DNA of 45,991 bases, from the NCBI GenBank assembly GCA_002917775.1, contig KZ627146.1, forward strand, positions 724,087-770,077, read 5' to 3'. Below, one piece after another: positions 35,976-45,991 of the stretch. This DNA comes from Glaciozyma antarctica PI12. Its lineage: Eukaryota; Basidiomycota; Microbotryomycetes; Kriegeriales; Camptobasidiaceae. A model generated the notes under the pieces. It was not told the DNA's origin. It saw only the letters and a program-made list of their open reading frames with translations, and made no database searches. The number at the start of each line of letters is the position of its first letter. The first letter of the stretch is position 1. A program made the translations under genes and the position numbers.

Positions 35976-37410
35976 ATGACCTACACACCACGGGAGACCT
36001 GCGAGCTGCTGCTGAAGAACGGAATGCAGCGCCACGCCGGCGGCTGGCCACTCGCCCTTGCAAAGGTGGGTTTCTCACTGAGATCGGTCTAGGGAAGCTG
36101 CTTCTACCGAGACTTCTTCCGCGTTTGTGGAAGATCGAGTAGGAGCGAGCGCCCGAGGGCTCTTCCTCTGTCGAACGACCGAGCTAATGTGCGATATCGG
36201 GCAGGCGTTTATGGGAGGAATCATGATTTCTCTCGGTGGTTTGTTCAGTCTCGTGATTGGCGGTGGTCTCACCGAGCTGGGCATCTTGAATCCTGGTACG
36301 TTCGGCTTGCGAAGGTGCAAGGAATGCACGCTGACTCTCGCGTCGCAGGGATTGGAAGGTTTCTCTCATCAATTGTTTTTCCAATGGGCCTCATCATGAT
36401 TACGCTTCAAGGATCCGACCTGGTAAGCTCTCCATCGTGCTGAACCGTCTCGACTGCACTGACTGGCTCTGCGAACAGGTAACCTCGATCATGGCCGTCT
36501 GTGCGTTCCTTCCTCCCTCCTGATGGGTTTATCAGCTGACACCACAGTTTCAGCCGTCATGACTGTTCTACGACGCAAGGCACCGTGGTGGGACGTACCC
36601 ATGGAGCCTCTTTATCAGTACATGCGGTAACTTCATGGGGAGCCTCTTCGCCGCCGGGTTCTTCGCATATTACTCTGGGATCGTCTCGCAACCTCCCTAC
36701 AGTACCTGTGAGTCGTTGAGGAGCTCCTTCAGAAGTTTTTACTGAGCTCTGATTCGCAGACGTGATCGCGTACGCGGATTCAAAGGTCCGTGATCTCGCT
36801 CGCCTTGCGAACACCCCGACTAATGCCCCCGCTTTCGCAGGTTCTCACTCCTTCATGGGGCGAAATCTTTGCTCGTGGCGTAGGCTGCAACTTCCTCGTC
36901 TGCATCGGCGTGTACCAGGCCTACATGGCGACCGAGGTCGTTAGCAAGATCATCGCAATCCACCTCCCAATCTTCACTTTCGTGGCGTACGTTCCTCTCT
37001 CGCTTCTTCTTCTTTGCCCAGCTGATCCAGTCTCAAAAGTCTCTCGTATGACCACGTCGCTGCAAACATGTTCTCCATTCCTCTGGCCATGATGCTCGGT
37101 AGCGACCTTTCTGTTGGGTATTATCTCTGGAAATCGGTGAGTCCTGTTCCTGCCCTCACTCCCTGCCTTCCTTGACGTTTTTTTGTCCAGTTTATCCCGT
37201 CGTTCATTGGCAACTGCGTGGGAGGAATCTTGCTTGCCCTTCCCCTCGTGTGTACGTCTCTTCTGACCGTCGCAACGTCGTCCACCGATCCTGATCCGTT
37301 TTCGCGCAGACTTCCACCTTATGGATCACAACAAAGGACCGTCAATTGAGCAATCGGAAGCATCTTCGACACAGACAAGTCTCGAGGACGGGAAGGTCAG
37401 CGTCGTGTAG
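35976..37410 (+). CDS. Formate/nitrite transporter, FNT family (10 exons, apparent +1 frameshift)
   Basis: Six-helix channel-like transporter for formate, nitrite or related monovalent anions, expected in the plasma membrane. Seen are AFMGGIMISLGGLFSLVIGGG, FPMGLIMITLQGSDLVTS with the central helix-break motif, ISTCGNFMGSLFAAGFFAYYSG, FVALSYDHVAANMFSIPLAM with the pore histidine region, and FIGNCVGGILLALPLVYF. Exons: 35976-36065, 36205-36295, 36349-36422, 36479-36500, 36548-36707, 36760-36785, 36841-36986, 37040-37136, 37191-37251 and 37310-37410. They total 868 nt, one over a multiple of three. The extra base is at about 36601: KAPWWDVP is in one frame and WSLFISTCGNF in the next. The corrected length would be about 288 residues. 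The first intron (139 nt) is long for this window. Confidence 0.85.
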
Positions 37411-38033
37411 CGAGGGGGGGCGAAGACTCGGTGCTCGGTCGCTGTACTTTGCGCGCATTTTGTTGATAATTGTACCTGTGCTCCTGCGAATGGCTGCGTT
37501 CGCTCTTTGCAAGCAGGTCCGTTCTAGTCGCGAAGGAGACCTCTCGGGAGGAGAGAGGTAGCTCGGTGGCTGACCTTTCCCTTTCGTGAAGCTTGTTCGC
37601 GGAGCGAGCTCTTCTGACGTCTCCAGAGTCCACCTGCTGCCATCGCTACATACTACGGACCGTGGCGCCAGTTGATTTCGGGAAGGAGCAGGGAGATGCG
37701 AAATTTGAGACGCGACGATCTTCTCGACTCGAAGGTTTCGACGCGTTCGCGACGAGAACAACATTCCAGTCGGGTTTCCTCGCTCTCCTGAAGCTTCTTC
37801 CTCCTCTGTCCCACAGGCTCAAGTCGTTTACATCGCACTCCTCGGAGTCTCCCTTCCCCTGTTTCATCAACCGAGTACACCTCCAAAGACCCCCGAGCAC
37901 CTTCGTCCGACACCCTCCCCTCGACGCGTGAGTTTCTCCAGCTTTCCTCCGATCTGGCCCTCTTACAGTGTTCCGGGACGCTTCTTGTGTACAGCGGGAC
38001 CAGTACTGACGCCCTCACCTTCGCAGACGCGCC
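37411..38033. other. Intergenic, no gene assigned
   Basis: These 623 bases hold the FNT 3' flank and the leader of the next gene. A CTGAC plus CGCAG pair at 38008-38030, directly before the next ATG, could be the 3' end of an intron in the 5' UTR. Nothing else is recognised. Confidence 0.45.
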
Positions 38034-39204
38034 ATGGCACCCCGCACCGTGTCCGCATACTATCGCGAAGCCGCGTTGGCTGCCGAAGAAGGCTACAGCC
38101 CCGAAACAGCGTACGTGGAGCGCATGGAGGACGCATACGAGCAACAGCCAGACGTCGACCGAGCCATCTACCCGCATTCCACCCTCGCTGCCGACCCTTC
38201 GCACCACTCGAAGAACCCCTCCCATCCTCCATCCCACCTCGCGTACGGCCAACCCCTCTCCTCGTCCTCCCCGATGCTCCGCCCCTCTCCCCGCCCCGCA
38301 CCACTCGAGATGATTGATCTCACCGCTGCGAACGCGCCGCGCGTCTTCGCCCTGCCTCCGATCTCGCCTCATCGCTTCGAGCCTTACCGCGAACCTGCCT
38401 CGCCCGTCTACCCCGACTACGCGACGGGGGAACGAGATCATCAGGAGAAACTTCAGCCGATCAACTCGCACTCGACGTCGCTGTTCGATTGGGGAAATGT
38501 GGATGGTGCGATAGGGGAGAAGGGGACGAGCAGGTGGTGGAAGAGCAGGAGGGGAATAGTGGGGTTGTGCCTCCTTGTTGCCCTCGCCGTGCTAGCGGTG
38601 GGGCTGGGGACGGGACTTGCGAAGAGGGAGAAGGGCGTGGAGGAGGCTAAAATTGAGGGAGCCGCGGACGGCGCGTCGACTGCGTCTTCGAGCACGAGCG
38701 GTTTGGACGCGACGACTGCCAGTTCAGCCGTCAGCGATATCGCCGAGACGCTGTCTTCGCTGCTGGAAACAAGCGCGACGGCGGAAGGGGAAGCGTGGAT
38801 GACGAGCAGGTCTATCTCGTTCGGCAGCGAGCCCACGTCGACGCCCTACGTCGAGCCCTCTTCTTCTCGCGCAGAGGACAACTCTCCCGCCTACACGCCT
38901 CCCAGCTCTTCCTACACTCCCCCGTGGAGCACACCCCCACACCCCCCCACGCTCCTCCACCTCTTCCTCGCGACAAGCGGCGCCAACTCCCTCCAGCTCC
39001 TCCACGACTTCCCCTCCTCCTCCCACCTCCTCACCCGACCCCACTCCCACCTCCTCTCCTCCTGCGGAACCTACCTCGTCGGCCGAATCGGTCGAAGAAT
39101 CTTCCTTTGCTGAAGAAACCTCGTCCTCCCAAGATCAAGACGGGCTCCTGAACTTGCGAGGGCTTTCAACTGCGACGTCGGGGAATGTGACGTCCCACGC
39201 GTGA
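38034..39204 (+). CDS. Orphan single-pass membrane protein with Ser/Thr-rich tail (1 exon, apparent +1 frameshift)
   Basis: I do not recognise a family. The first 180 residues are polar and proline-rich with several tyrosines (SAYYREAALAAEEGYS). A basic stretch (SRWWKSRRG) and one membrane helix (IVGLCLLVALAVLAVGLGTGL) follow, then a Ser/Thr-rich segment (STASSSTSGLDATTASSAVS). Basic residues before the helix put the N-terminus in the cytosol, so the Ser/Thr part is outside. The frame of 38034 runs into an atypical Leu/His-rich end at 39113. The +1 frame from about 38950 instead gives a Ser/Pro/Glu-rich tail (AEPTSSAESVEESSFAEETS) ending in TGA at 39202-39204. A one-base excess in the C-runs at 38932-38948 is the likely cause; 1171 nt is one over a multiple of three. 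The layout is like a small wall sensor or signalling mucin. Confidence 0.55.
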
Positions 39205-39482
39205 TTCTCAAGGTGCGTTTGGCGCTCTTCTTCGACGGGTGCTGAGCTGACGAAACGTTAGCAGCGACTTCAAGAGCTGGTCCGCTCCGAGCGAGCAGCT
39301 TGGTCGAGGCAGTCCGGCCGACGGGGGGACGTAGTCGTAGAAAGCGTGTTGTGGGCAAAGGTGTACAAGCTGTATTACGAATATAAGTGGGTATCGGAAC
39401 AGAAGGGGGTATCCAAAAGGAGAGCTGGGGAAGCAAAGTGCTAAGCGCGCGCCCCGAGAGTATGAGCGAAAACCGACCTACT

Positions 39483-42400
39483 TCACGACCTCGACGCGCG
39501 CCTCTTCTCGAGAGCGTCTAAACAAACTCGTCGCGCTGCTTCGATCTCCTTCGTCCAAGTGGCGCATTGGCGGAGCGTCGGAGCTCGAACGTTGATCGTC
39601 TCCCCTCGGTGAGCGACCTGGAACGAGGATTCGTCGCTACGATGATCGCGGATGGCACACTCTTCGAGAGGAATCGGCTGCGACGCAAGCTGTGTCAGCA
39701 CACACGCAAAGACGCGGGAGAGGACTCTTCGGCAACTCACCCAGCGATAAACGATCTCGGAACCAGACTTCGTTTCGGTGAAGAGCAGCAGGTCGTTGAA
39801 CAGGTAGGCTTGTAGCTTGCGACCGCTCTTGAGCTTCGAGAGCTGACCTTCCTTGAGGATCTTGCGCGGGCCAAGAAGGCGCGTCGGCGCGCTAAGCTCA
39901 AGCCGCTGCGAACAACAGGCCTCATCAGCGAGCGACAAAGACGCAGGCAGAGAGAGGACGTACAGCGTCCACGCCTGGGACAGTAAGATTGTCCGACAAT
40001 GCCGCGAGCTTCTCCGCGTCCTCCTGAGATCGCACGGCCTCGTTGACGACGCCGAGGATGGCCTCCGCGATGCGAAGGGACTTGGTGAGGCTTTCGTAAT
40101 CTGGGTGGTCGGGCTCCGTGTAGCGAAGGATCTGCGGTGGGCGCTTCGTTAGAAGATGATAAAGAGAGAGTAGCAGCTACGCCCCTGGTGAATGAGCAAC
40201 GGGTAGCGAGTGAGCCGCTGCATGGGCTCCAGCAGGAAGTGCTCGATGGCGAGGTTCTTGGCGCGTAGGCCCTGTCACGAACGCCGTCAACATCCAGGCG
40301 AAATCGAAGCGAAAAAAGACGCACGTCCAAGAGCGTGCGGAGATTGGGATCTGAAGCCTTGAGGTCTGCGAGAGTTTGTGCGGCGTTCGACTGATTGAGG
40401 CAGTAGCCTCGGTAGACGTCCAATCCTCGCATGTGGGTCCGAATCACATCTCCAATAGCGTCCACGTACAAGCGAGAGACCCGCTGGCGTTCTTCGAGCT
40501 CGCTCAGGAAGATCTGCGGACGTGGCGTGAGCGCGGAGCGAGAAGGAGAGGTCGAATGCGCACGGTGTTGAACATGAGGATGTCCTCGACGTTGGCGAAG
40601 ATGATGCTCGACGCCTTGGGCGCCAGAACTGGCTGCAAAGCCGTGAAGAAGACCTGCAGAACGAAGAACTTCAGCTCGACTAATGGAGGAATGACTGCAT
40701 CAGCGCACCTCGATGATAAGCTGCAAGCTCTGAACGTAGGTAGCCTCTGCGAGACCCGACAACACAATCAGCAGATGCCTGACACCAAAGTCGACCTAAC
40801 GTACCCGTCGCGATGAACTCGAAAATGCTCTCCTGACGCTTGCGTTCGCGATTAGGAACGTTCTCCAGCGCGCTCTCGTCGATCAAGCTGGCCCACGTCT
40901 GTGAAACAAACATCAGCACACACCCAGCGCCAAGAAACTACGGACGTACAGCTCCCACCGGAGCAACCGTGCTCGCCCTGCGTTCCCCGGTCGAGCTCGT
41001 CGGAGTGCTGATCATCGGCGCGCTGACGACCGGCCTCGCTCGCTCCCCAACTGCACTGCTCGTGGTGCGAGAAACGCCGGCGACGACGCGGGAGATGAAA
41101 CTGCTCGCCACCGAAAGGCGAGCGTCGGATTTGTGAATGGACGCTGCAGTCGACGGCGAGGGCGAGGGAGGAGGAGAGAAGTCGGGCATGGGCGAGTAGC
41201 GAGGGAAGGAGGTGGAGTCGACTGAATCACGATGAGGAAGAGGAGGTAGATCTCGCATCGCTTGTTGATAAAGCTGTGAACGAGCAATCAGTCTCAGCAT
41301 CGAAGCGAACGAGCGACAAACTCACATCGTAAGCATCCTCCATCCGCTCCTCTTGCTGCTCCTCGGTGACGACCTCCTCGACCTCTTCCGGCATCGATGG
41401 CGTATCAGGAAGCGCCGTCCTAGGAGGTCGCGAAGGTGCAGCTCGTCTCGTCGCCCTCCTCTTGACCGGCGACGCTGCCGACTCCCTCACGAGAAGACCC
41501 GCCGCCTCGAGCACGCGAAGACGTTCCACCTCCCGCTCCTTCGGGCTCCTGGTGTCGGGCTCTGCATCGCTGTCGTCGTCGCTACTCGAGTCTGAGTCGT
41601 CCGCGATCGGAGAAGGTGGTTCGATGAGGATGGGAGCAGGTGCGGCGATTAGCGAAGGCGGCGTCGGAGCTGCGATGGTGACTGGCGTTGCGAGCGACGG
41701 CGGCGGCGAGATTGAAGAAGTTGTCGGCTCGAGACCTGGAAGACGGCAGCGCGAAGGTTGATCGATAAAGTGGGGGAACGTTCAATTGCGGGAGGGACAG
41801 AAAGGGGAGGGACAAAAGTGGAGATAGTCTCAGTACGGGAGTGGTAACGAGGAGGTAGAAAGAGGGAGAGGGGACGCAGCGGGTATTAAAGAACGTTTAC
41901 TGACGCAGTTCGAAGTACGCCGCAGGGACCAGTCCGATGATGCCTCCCTTCTCCGCCTTCCACCAGCTCTCGTCCGAGGTGTCCACGATCGAGAGAGTGT
42001 CGTCCTCCTCGAATGAGAATTCGTCGCCAGACGTCGCGGTGTAAGCGTAGAGGGCGGTGGCGACGACTTGAGCTGCGAGCGGAGAACGGCGTCAGCAAAC
42101 GCAGCATCAAACGAAACGAACGAACACGCACCATTGATCTCCTCAATGTACGACTTGGGAATCCATCCAGCCTTGCCGGTGCTCTCGATCTTGCCGTACC
42201 ACCAAGGACTATCGGCGTCCATAGGAGGGTTGGCGGCGATGACCACGTTCTCGCCAAAGCTGAGGTCCTCGGAGCGTTGACCCTCGTACGCGTAGAGCGA
42301 GCGCATTCGAACAGCTGCAACCGTACTTCAGCTAAAGCCCATCCCTCCGGAAAGAAAACGACGCACTCGTTCTAAGATCCACAGCATCCATCGGATCCTC

Positions 42401-45400
42401 CTCCACGCTGACCTCCTCAACAACCGGCTCCGGCGACGGCTCCCTCGCAGGAGGAGGCGGGGATGGCTCCCTCGCAGGCAGAGGAGATGGCTCCCTCGCA
42501 GGCGGAGGAGACGGTGCGCGCGGTGGAGAGGGCGGCGAAGGCGGGCGGTACGTCTGAGCCGGCGGCGACGCATCCCCAATCACCGCTCCCGCGACCGCCG
42601 GTCCACTCTTATCCTTCGTCTGTGTCTTCTTCAACCTCAGCCCTCCCTGGATCTGTCCCAACAGCGCTGAGGGCGGGACGACAGGAGTCGCTGGTTCCGC
42701 CGACGAAGGGGCGACGGGAGCTCGAGGAGCCGGCGGGGGCGCAGGAGCTGCAGGAGGGGCGTTGGCGGCTGCTGACGTGGGGCGAGAGGGTGCGCCGAGA
42801 CCGATATGGCTGAAAAGGGACTGAGCGAACTTGGCCCTTCCACCGCGGTCGAAGCCTTCCTCGTCGCTGCTGTCGCTCTCGTCCTTCTCGAGTCCGGCGG
42901 GCGAGTCCCAGTCGTCGTCCGGGGGCGGAGGGGCGCGGAACGCGATCTTCGGAGGAGCTTGCGTGAAGGCTGGTGCGGTGGGAGGAGTGGGAGCTGCTGG
43001 GGCGGGAGGACCGGCGGCGGGGAAGAAGGGGTTCGTTTTAGCGAGGGCGGGAGAGGGCGTGCTTGCTGCGCCTCCGAGCTTGTAGAACGGGTTCGTGCTG
43101 GGTGCCTTCGCGACGGGCGGAGAGACGGCAGCGGGAGGAGTAGGTGCCGGAGGGGGAGGAGGGGGAGTCGGCGCAGGCGCAGCGGCGCGAGGAGGGGGAG
43201 GCGCAAAGTCGTCCTCATCCGCCTTGGGAGTCGAAGGTGCCGCGCGAGGAGCCGGAGGCGGAGGTCGTCCACGAGAAGGAGGAGGGGGAGGAGGGACCTT
43301 TGCCGCCGACTTCGCTCCATTGGCGAACTTGGCCTTGTTCTTGACAAAGTTCTCCTCCGCCTCCTTAGCCTCGGCAAGGTCCTTCTCCAACTGCCTGACC
43401 CGCGCCATCCTCTCCTCCTTCTCCCGCTCGAGCGCCTGCTCCCGCTCTTTGATCGCCGCATCCTCAACGGCCAACTGCTCCTCCGCCGCCCTCGCCGCCG
43501 CAGCAGGCGGTCCAGCCTTCTCAACCTCCTTGCGAACCTGCTCGACCTTCGCCCCATCGCGCTCGTTGATCGACTGCTCAATCTCGACTCCGCGCAACTT
43601 CTCCCGCTCGAGCTTCGCCTGCCGCTGAAGCTCCTTGGCCTCGAGCTCGCGGTCTGCCGCCTCAGCCTTGCGCTTCGCCTCGACGCGGTCCGCCTCGAGC
43701 CGATCCGCGATAGTCGTGTCGGCAGGACTGTCGGAGGGAGCAGCGACGCCGAGCGCGCGCAGACGGTCCTGGACTCGACGAGCCGCTTCGGATTTGATAA
43801 ACGCCTTCTTCTCCTCGGGCGTCATCGAGGCCGTCGAAGGAGCCGGGGAGCTGATGCGGGACGTGGGAGCCGAGACGGGGGGAGGAGGTGGTGGGGCGAG
43901 TTTGGCGGCTGCGGCTGGGGGAGGGGGAGGGGGAGTTCGCGTGTGGGGAGGAGGGGAGGAAGGGCGGGAGGACTCTCGGCGGTCGTCGTCGTACGTTCCG
44001 CGCCGGTAGCCCCGCTCGCGCTCCCTCGAGTCGTCCCTGCTGCGCTCGCGATCGTCGTAGCCTCCACTCCGTCGCTCGTCGAACTTGTCGTATTTGTCGT
44101 TCCTCCGATCCCGCTCCATCGCATACTTCTTCTTGTCGCGCTGCTTGTCTCGCTCGCGCTCCTCCATCTTCCGCTCGAGGGCCGGAAGCTCCTCGTGCTC
44201 GAGCTTGAGCAGCTCGCGCTCCAACTTGCGCTTCTCGTCGTCCTTGCTCGCGGTCCTTCGTCCTCCCCGCAAGTTATGCTCGAGATCTTCGTTGACCCGT
44301 TCGATACGCCGCTTGAGGTCCCTCAACTCGTCCTTGAGATCCTCCTCGTCGTCGTCCCGCTCGCGACTCTTCTCTAACAGGCTCTGCGTGCTCTTGAGCC
44401 GTTGCTTGACGTCGTCCAGCTCGCCTCGAGGACTCTCCCTCCCTCCATCGTTGTACCGCACCGTCTCGCGATCCAGGTGCCGCGAGCTGGACTTGTACGT
44501 TCCCGCACCGCTGTCGTCGTGCCGGTAGACGGTCGCGTCCTTGCGGTTCGCCGCTGGTACCGTCTGGTGCAGCGAGCGAGACTTGGCGTAAGATCCTTGG
44601 CCGGAGGAGGAGAAGTCGTCTGCCGTGGTCGACCGCGTGTTCGTGTCGTTCTTGAGGAGCTGAGTGAGGAACCCGACCGAGTCGTTGAGGTCGCGTGCGG
44701 AGGGAGGAGCGAGTTCGGGAGGAAGAGTGGTGGGGATAGGGTTGCCGTTGAGGCCTGCGTTCGGGGATGGGGTCAGCGGTGGAGGACGTGGGAGTGGGGG
44801 AGGACGTACGGCGGTAGATGAGGCCCATGGCTACGTGGAACTCGTCGATGTTGAGCTTGCCTCGGTCCTCGACGTCCGCAAGGTTCCTGCACCGTCGTCA
44901 GCTCCTCTTCCTCGCCCCTGCTCCAGCGAGAAACTCACCAGATCGCCATCAGGTCATCCCGCTCGATCCCCGCCTGACCAAACACAAACATCGCCACCGC
45001 GCCTCCGATAAAGCCCGTTCCCTGCTGGTCCCACGCGCGGAAGATCTGGTCGTACCGCTTCTTCTCGTCCACCGTAAGCGCCCACGGGATCGGGACCTGC
45101 TGCTGTTGCTGCTGACCCGTCGTCTGCGGGCTCTGGTGGTAGCCCTGCTGAGGTGGGGCGCTCAGAGGTTGCTGGGCGAACTGCATCTGGGAGGGATCCA
45201 TGTAGGGCGAAGGCTGGATCGAGGTCGAGGGCATAAAGGTCGAGATGAACTGGGATTGGGGAGCGGCGGCTTGGTAGGACGGTTGAGATTGGAACGAGGG
45301 GACGGGAGGAGCGTTGTAGGTGTTGTACGAAGGTTGCTGCTGGAACTGAGGTTGTTGGCCTGGGTACCCGGTCGCCATCGGGCGCTGCATGGGAGCGTAT

Positions 45401-45712
45401 CCAGTCGGCTGACCCTGGAGAGGGAGCTGCGGCCGAAGCCCTCCTCCGCCATAACCTGTCGGCTGAGGTTGCTGTAGACCGAGTCAGCCGTGCTCCCAAA
45501 ACCCTCTCCTTCCACTTTAGCTTACCTGGAACTGAGGCTGAGGCTGGAACCCAGTGTGTTGACCCTGTTATCGCCTGAGTGAGCTGATGACGAGGTCGTG
45601 GGGTGAGCTGAGTACTCACCTGGAGCGGCTGCTGGTACCCCGTCTGCTGCTGGTTGAGATAAGGCTGCTGCTGTGGTTGACCACCCTGGTAAGGTTGGTT
45701 GAGCCACGACAT
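39483..45712 (-). CDS. CIN1: Intersectin-like EH/SH3/SH3/DH-PH scaffold and Rho GEF, Cin1-like (17 exons, broken splice donor)
   Basis: Endocytic scaffold and Rho-family exchange factor with the domain order of Cryptococcus Cin1 and animal intersectin. A Gln/Pro-rich N-terminus precedes an EH domain ([20 protein letters not shown] ... [18 protein letters not shown]), a long charged coiled coil (about residues 300-720), a proline-rich region with WH2-like and AREPSP repeats, SH3 no. 1 ([20 protein letters not shown] ... WWYGKI), SH3 no. 2 ([20 protein letters not shown] ... SWWKAEKGG), a DH domain ([20 protein letters not shown] ... [17 protein letters not shown]) and a PH domain ([20 protein letters not shown]). 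The 17 exons total 5241 nt, exactly 1746 residues plus stop. The intron after LLIHQ lacks a GT donor: CAG is followed by GGGCGTAG where GTGCGTAG is expected (40183). The intron at 41904-41736 (169 nt) uses donor GTCAGT. Confidence 0.9.
42438..42512. repeat. 24-27-bp coding repeats in the CIN1 proline-rich region
   Basis: GGCTCCCTCGCAGG begins three consecutive units at 42438 (27 bp), 42465 (24 bp) and 42489 (24 bp). On the minus strand they encode PAREPSP-type repeats, likely SH3 ligands. All unit lengths keep frame. Confidence 0.8.
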
Positions 45713-45991
45713 CGCAGGTGGGGAGCAAGTGGGGCGGAGGAGGAGGAGGTCGGCAGCGGCCAAGTCCAGCGAGTGCGCCTGCGTCCGTTCGCAGTCTCCC
45801 CGAGGCCCAGCGACGCTTTTCGCCCTTCCTCCTTGCGAAGACTGAAGACCTCGACACAAGAGCTGGTAAACGAGAAGTTGAAGGCTAAGATTACTCTCCG
45901 TGACGGCGGGGGAGACGAGACGAATCCATTCCACTCAAGCTGCTGCCGTCTCGGACTCATCCTCCCAGCTCTCTGGCGTAGGATCCCTCTC
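45713..45991 (-). promoter_or_regulatory. CIN1 upstream region
   Basis: These 279 bases are upstream of the CIN1 ATG and should hold its 5' leader and part of its promoter. I see no other gene start before the window ends. Confidence 0.5.

Noticed and set aside
41736-41910. Apparent stop (TAA) right after the second SH3 domain of CIN1
   Set aside because: The donor GTCAGT at 41904 precedes it; splicing to 41735 gives ELRLEPTTSS in frame.
42806-44377. Long open frame (523 codons, plus strand) opposite the CIN1 coiled coil
   Set aside because: It is the mirror of a GC-rich, charged coding exon; composition is Arg/Leu/Val low-complexity and no domain or intron is present.

Overview
The window looks like nuclear DNA of a basidiomycete yeast, most likely a Microbotryomycete of the Rhodotorula/Rhodosporidium/Sporobolomyces group. 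The DNA is GC-rich and densely packed with genes. Almost every gene is cut by 40-65 nt introns with a GTRNGT donor, a CTGAC/CTAAC branch site and a CAG acceptor. The genes are fungal housekeeping and signalling genes (spliceosomal DEAH ATPases, an Aurora kinase, cytochrome c heme lyase, an Msb2-type mucin, a Cin1-type intersectin). I saw no bacterial operons, CRISPR array, rRNA, tRNA or recognisable mobile element.

Layout. 1.1-2.9 kb: arsenite efflux permease ACR3 (+). 3.3-12.7 kb: the second-step splicing ATPases PRP16 and PRP22 in tandem (+). 12.7-13.3 kb: remains of a possible F-box/LRR-like gene. 13.4-16.4 kb: a head-to-head pair, HIT-family nucleotide hydrolase (-) and flavin monooxygenase (+). 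16.5-18.4 kb: SGNH/PC-esterase-like type II membrane protein (-). 19.1-22.0 kb: a head-to-head pair, ZNF511-like zinc-finger protein (-) and Aurora kinase (+). 22.1-23.0 kb: cytochrome c heme lyase (+). 23.4-26.8 kb: a 2OG-Fe(II) oxygenase (+) and a SET-domain protein (-) whose 3' coding ends overlap. 27.4-30.3 kb: Msb2-like signalling mucin (-). 32.7-35.2 kb: 19-exon MFS-type membrane protein (+). 36.0-37.4 kb: formate/nitrite transporter (+). 38.0-39.2 kb: orphan single-pass membrane protein (+). 39.5-45.7 kb: 17-exon intersectin-like EH/SH3/SH3/DH-PH protein (-).

The strongest unexplained signal is a pattern of lesions. I rebuilt every exon chain by hand and summed the exon lengths. FMO, ZNF511-like, Aurora, heme lyase and SET give a clean open frame. 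Each of the other eleven clear genes carries one disabling change: a one-base insertion (ACR3, PRP22, PC-esterase, FNT, the orphan membrane protein), a 13-, 8- or 5-bp tandem duplication (HIT, MSB2, MFS), a palindrome-forming replacement (PRP16), an in-frame TGA (2OG oxygenase) or a GT-to-GG splice donor (CIN1). PRP16, PRP22 and other essential-type genes are hit, so a defective or error-containing copy (draft assembly error, or a decaying haplotype of a diploid or hybrid) is more likely than a programmed system. The variety of lesions and the one-per-gene spacing still deserve a read-level check. I did not find a convincing new multi-gene system.
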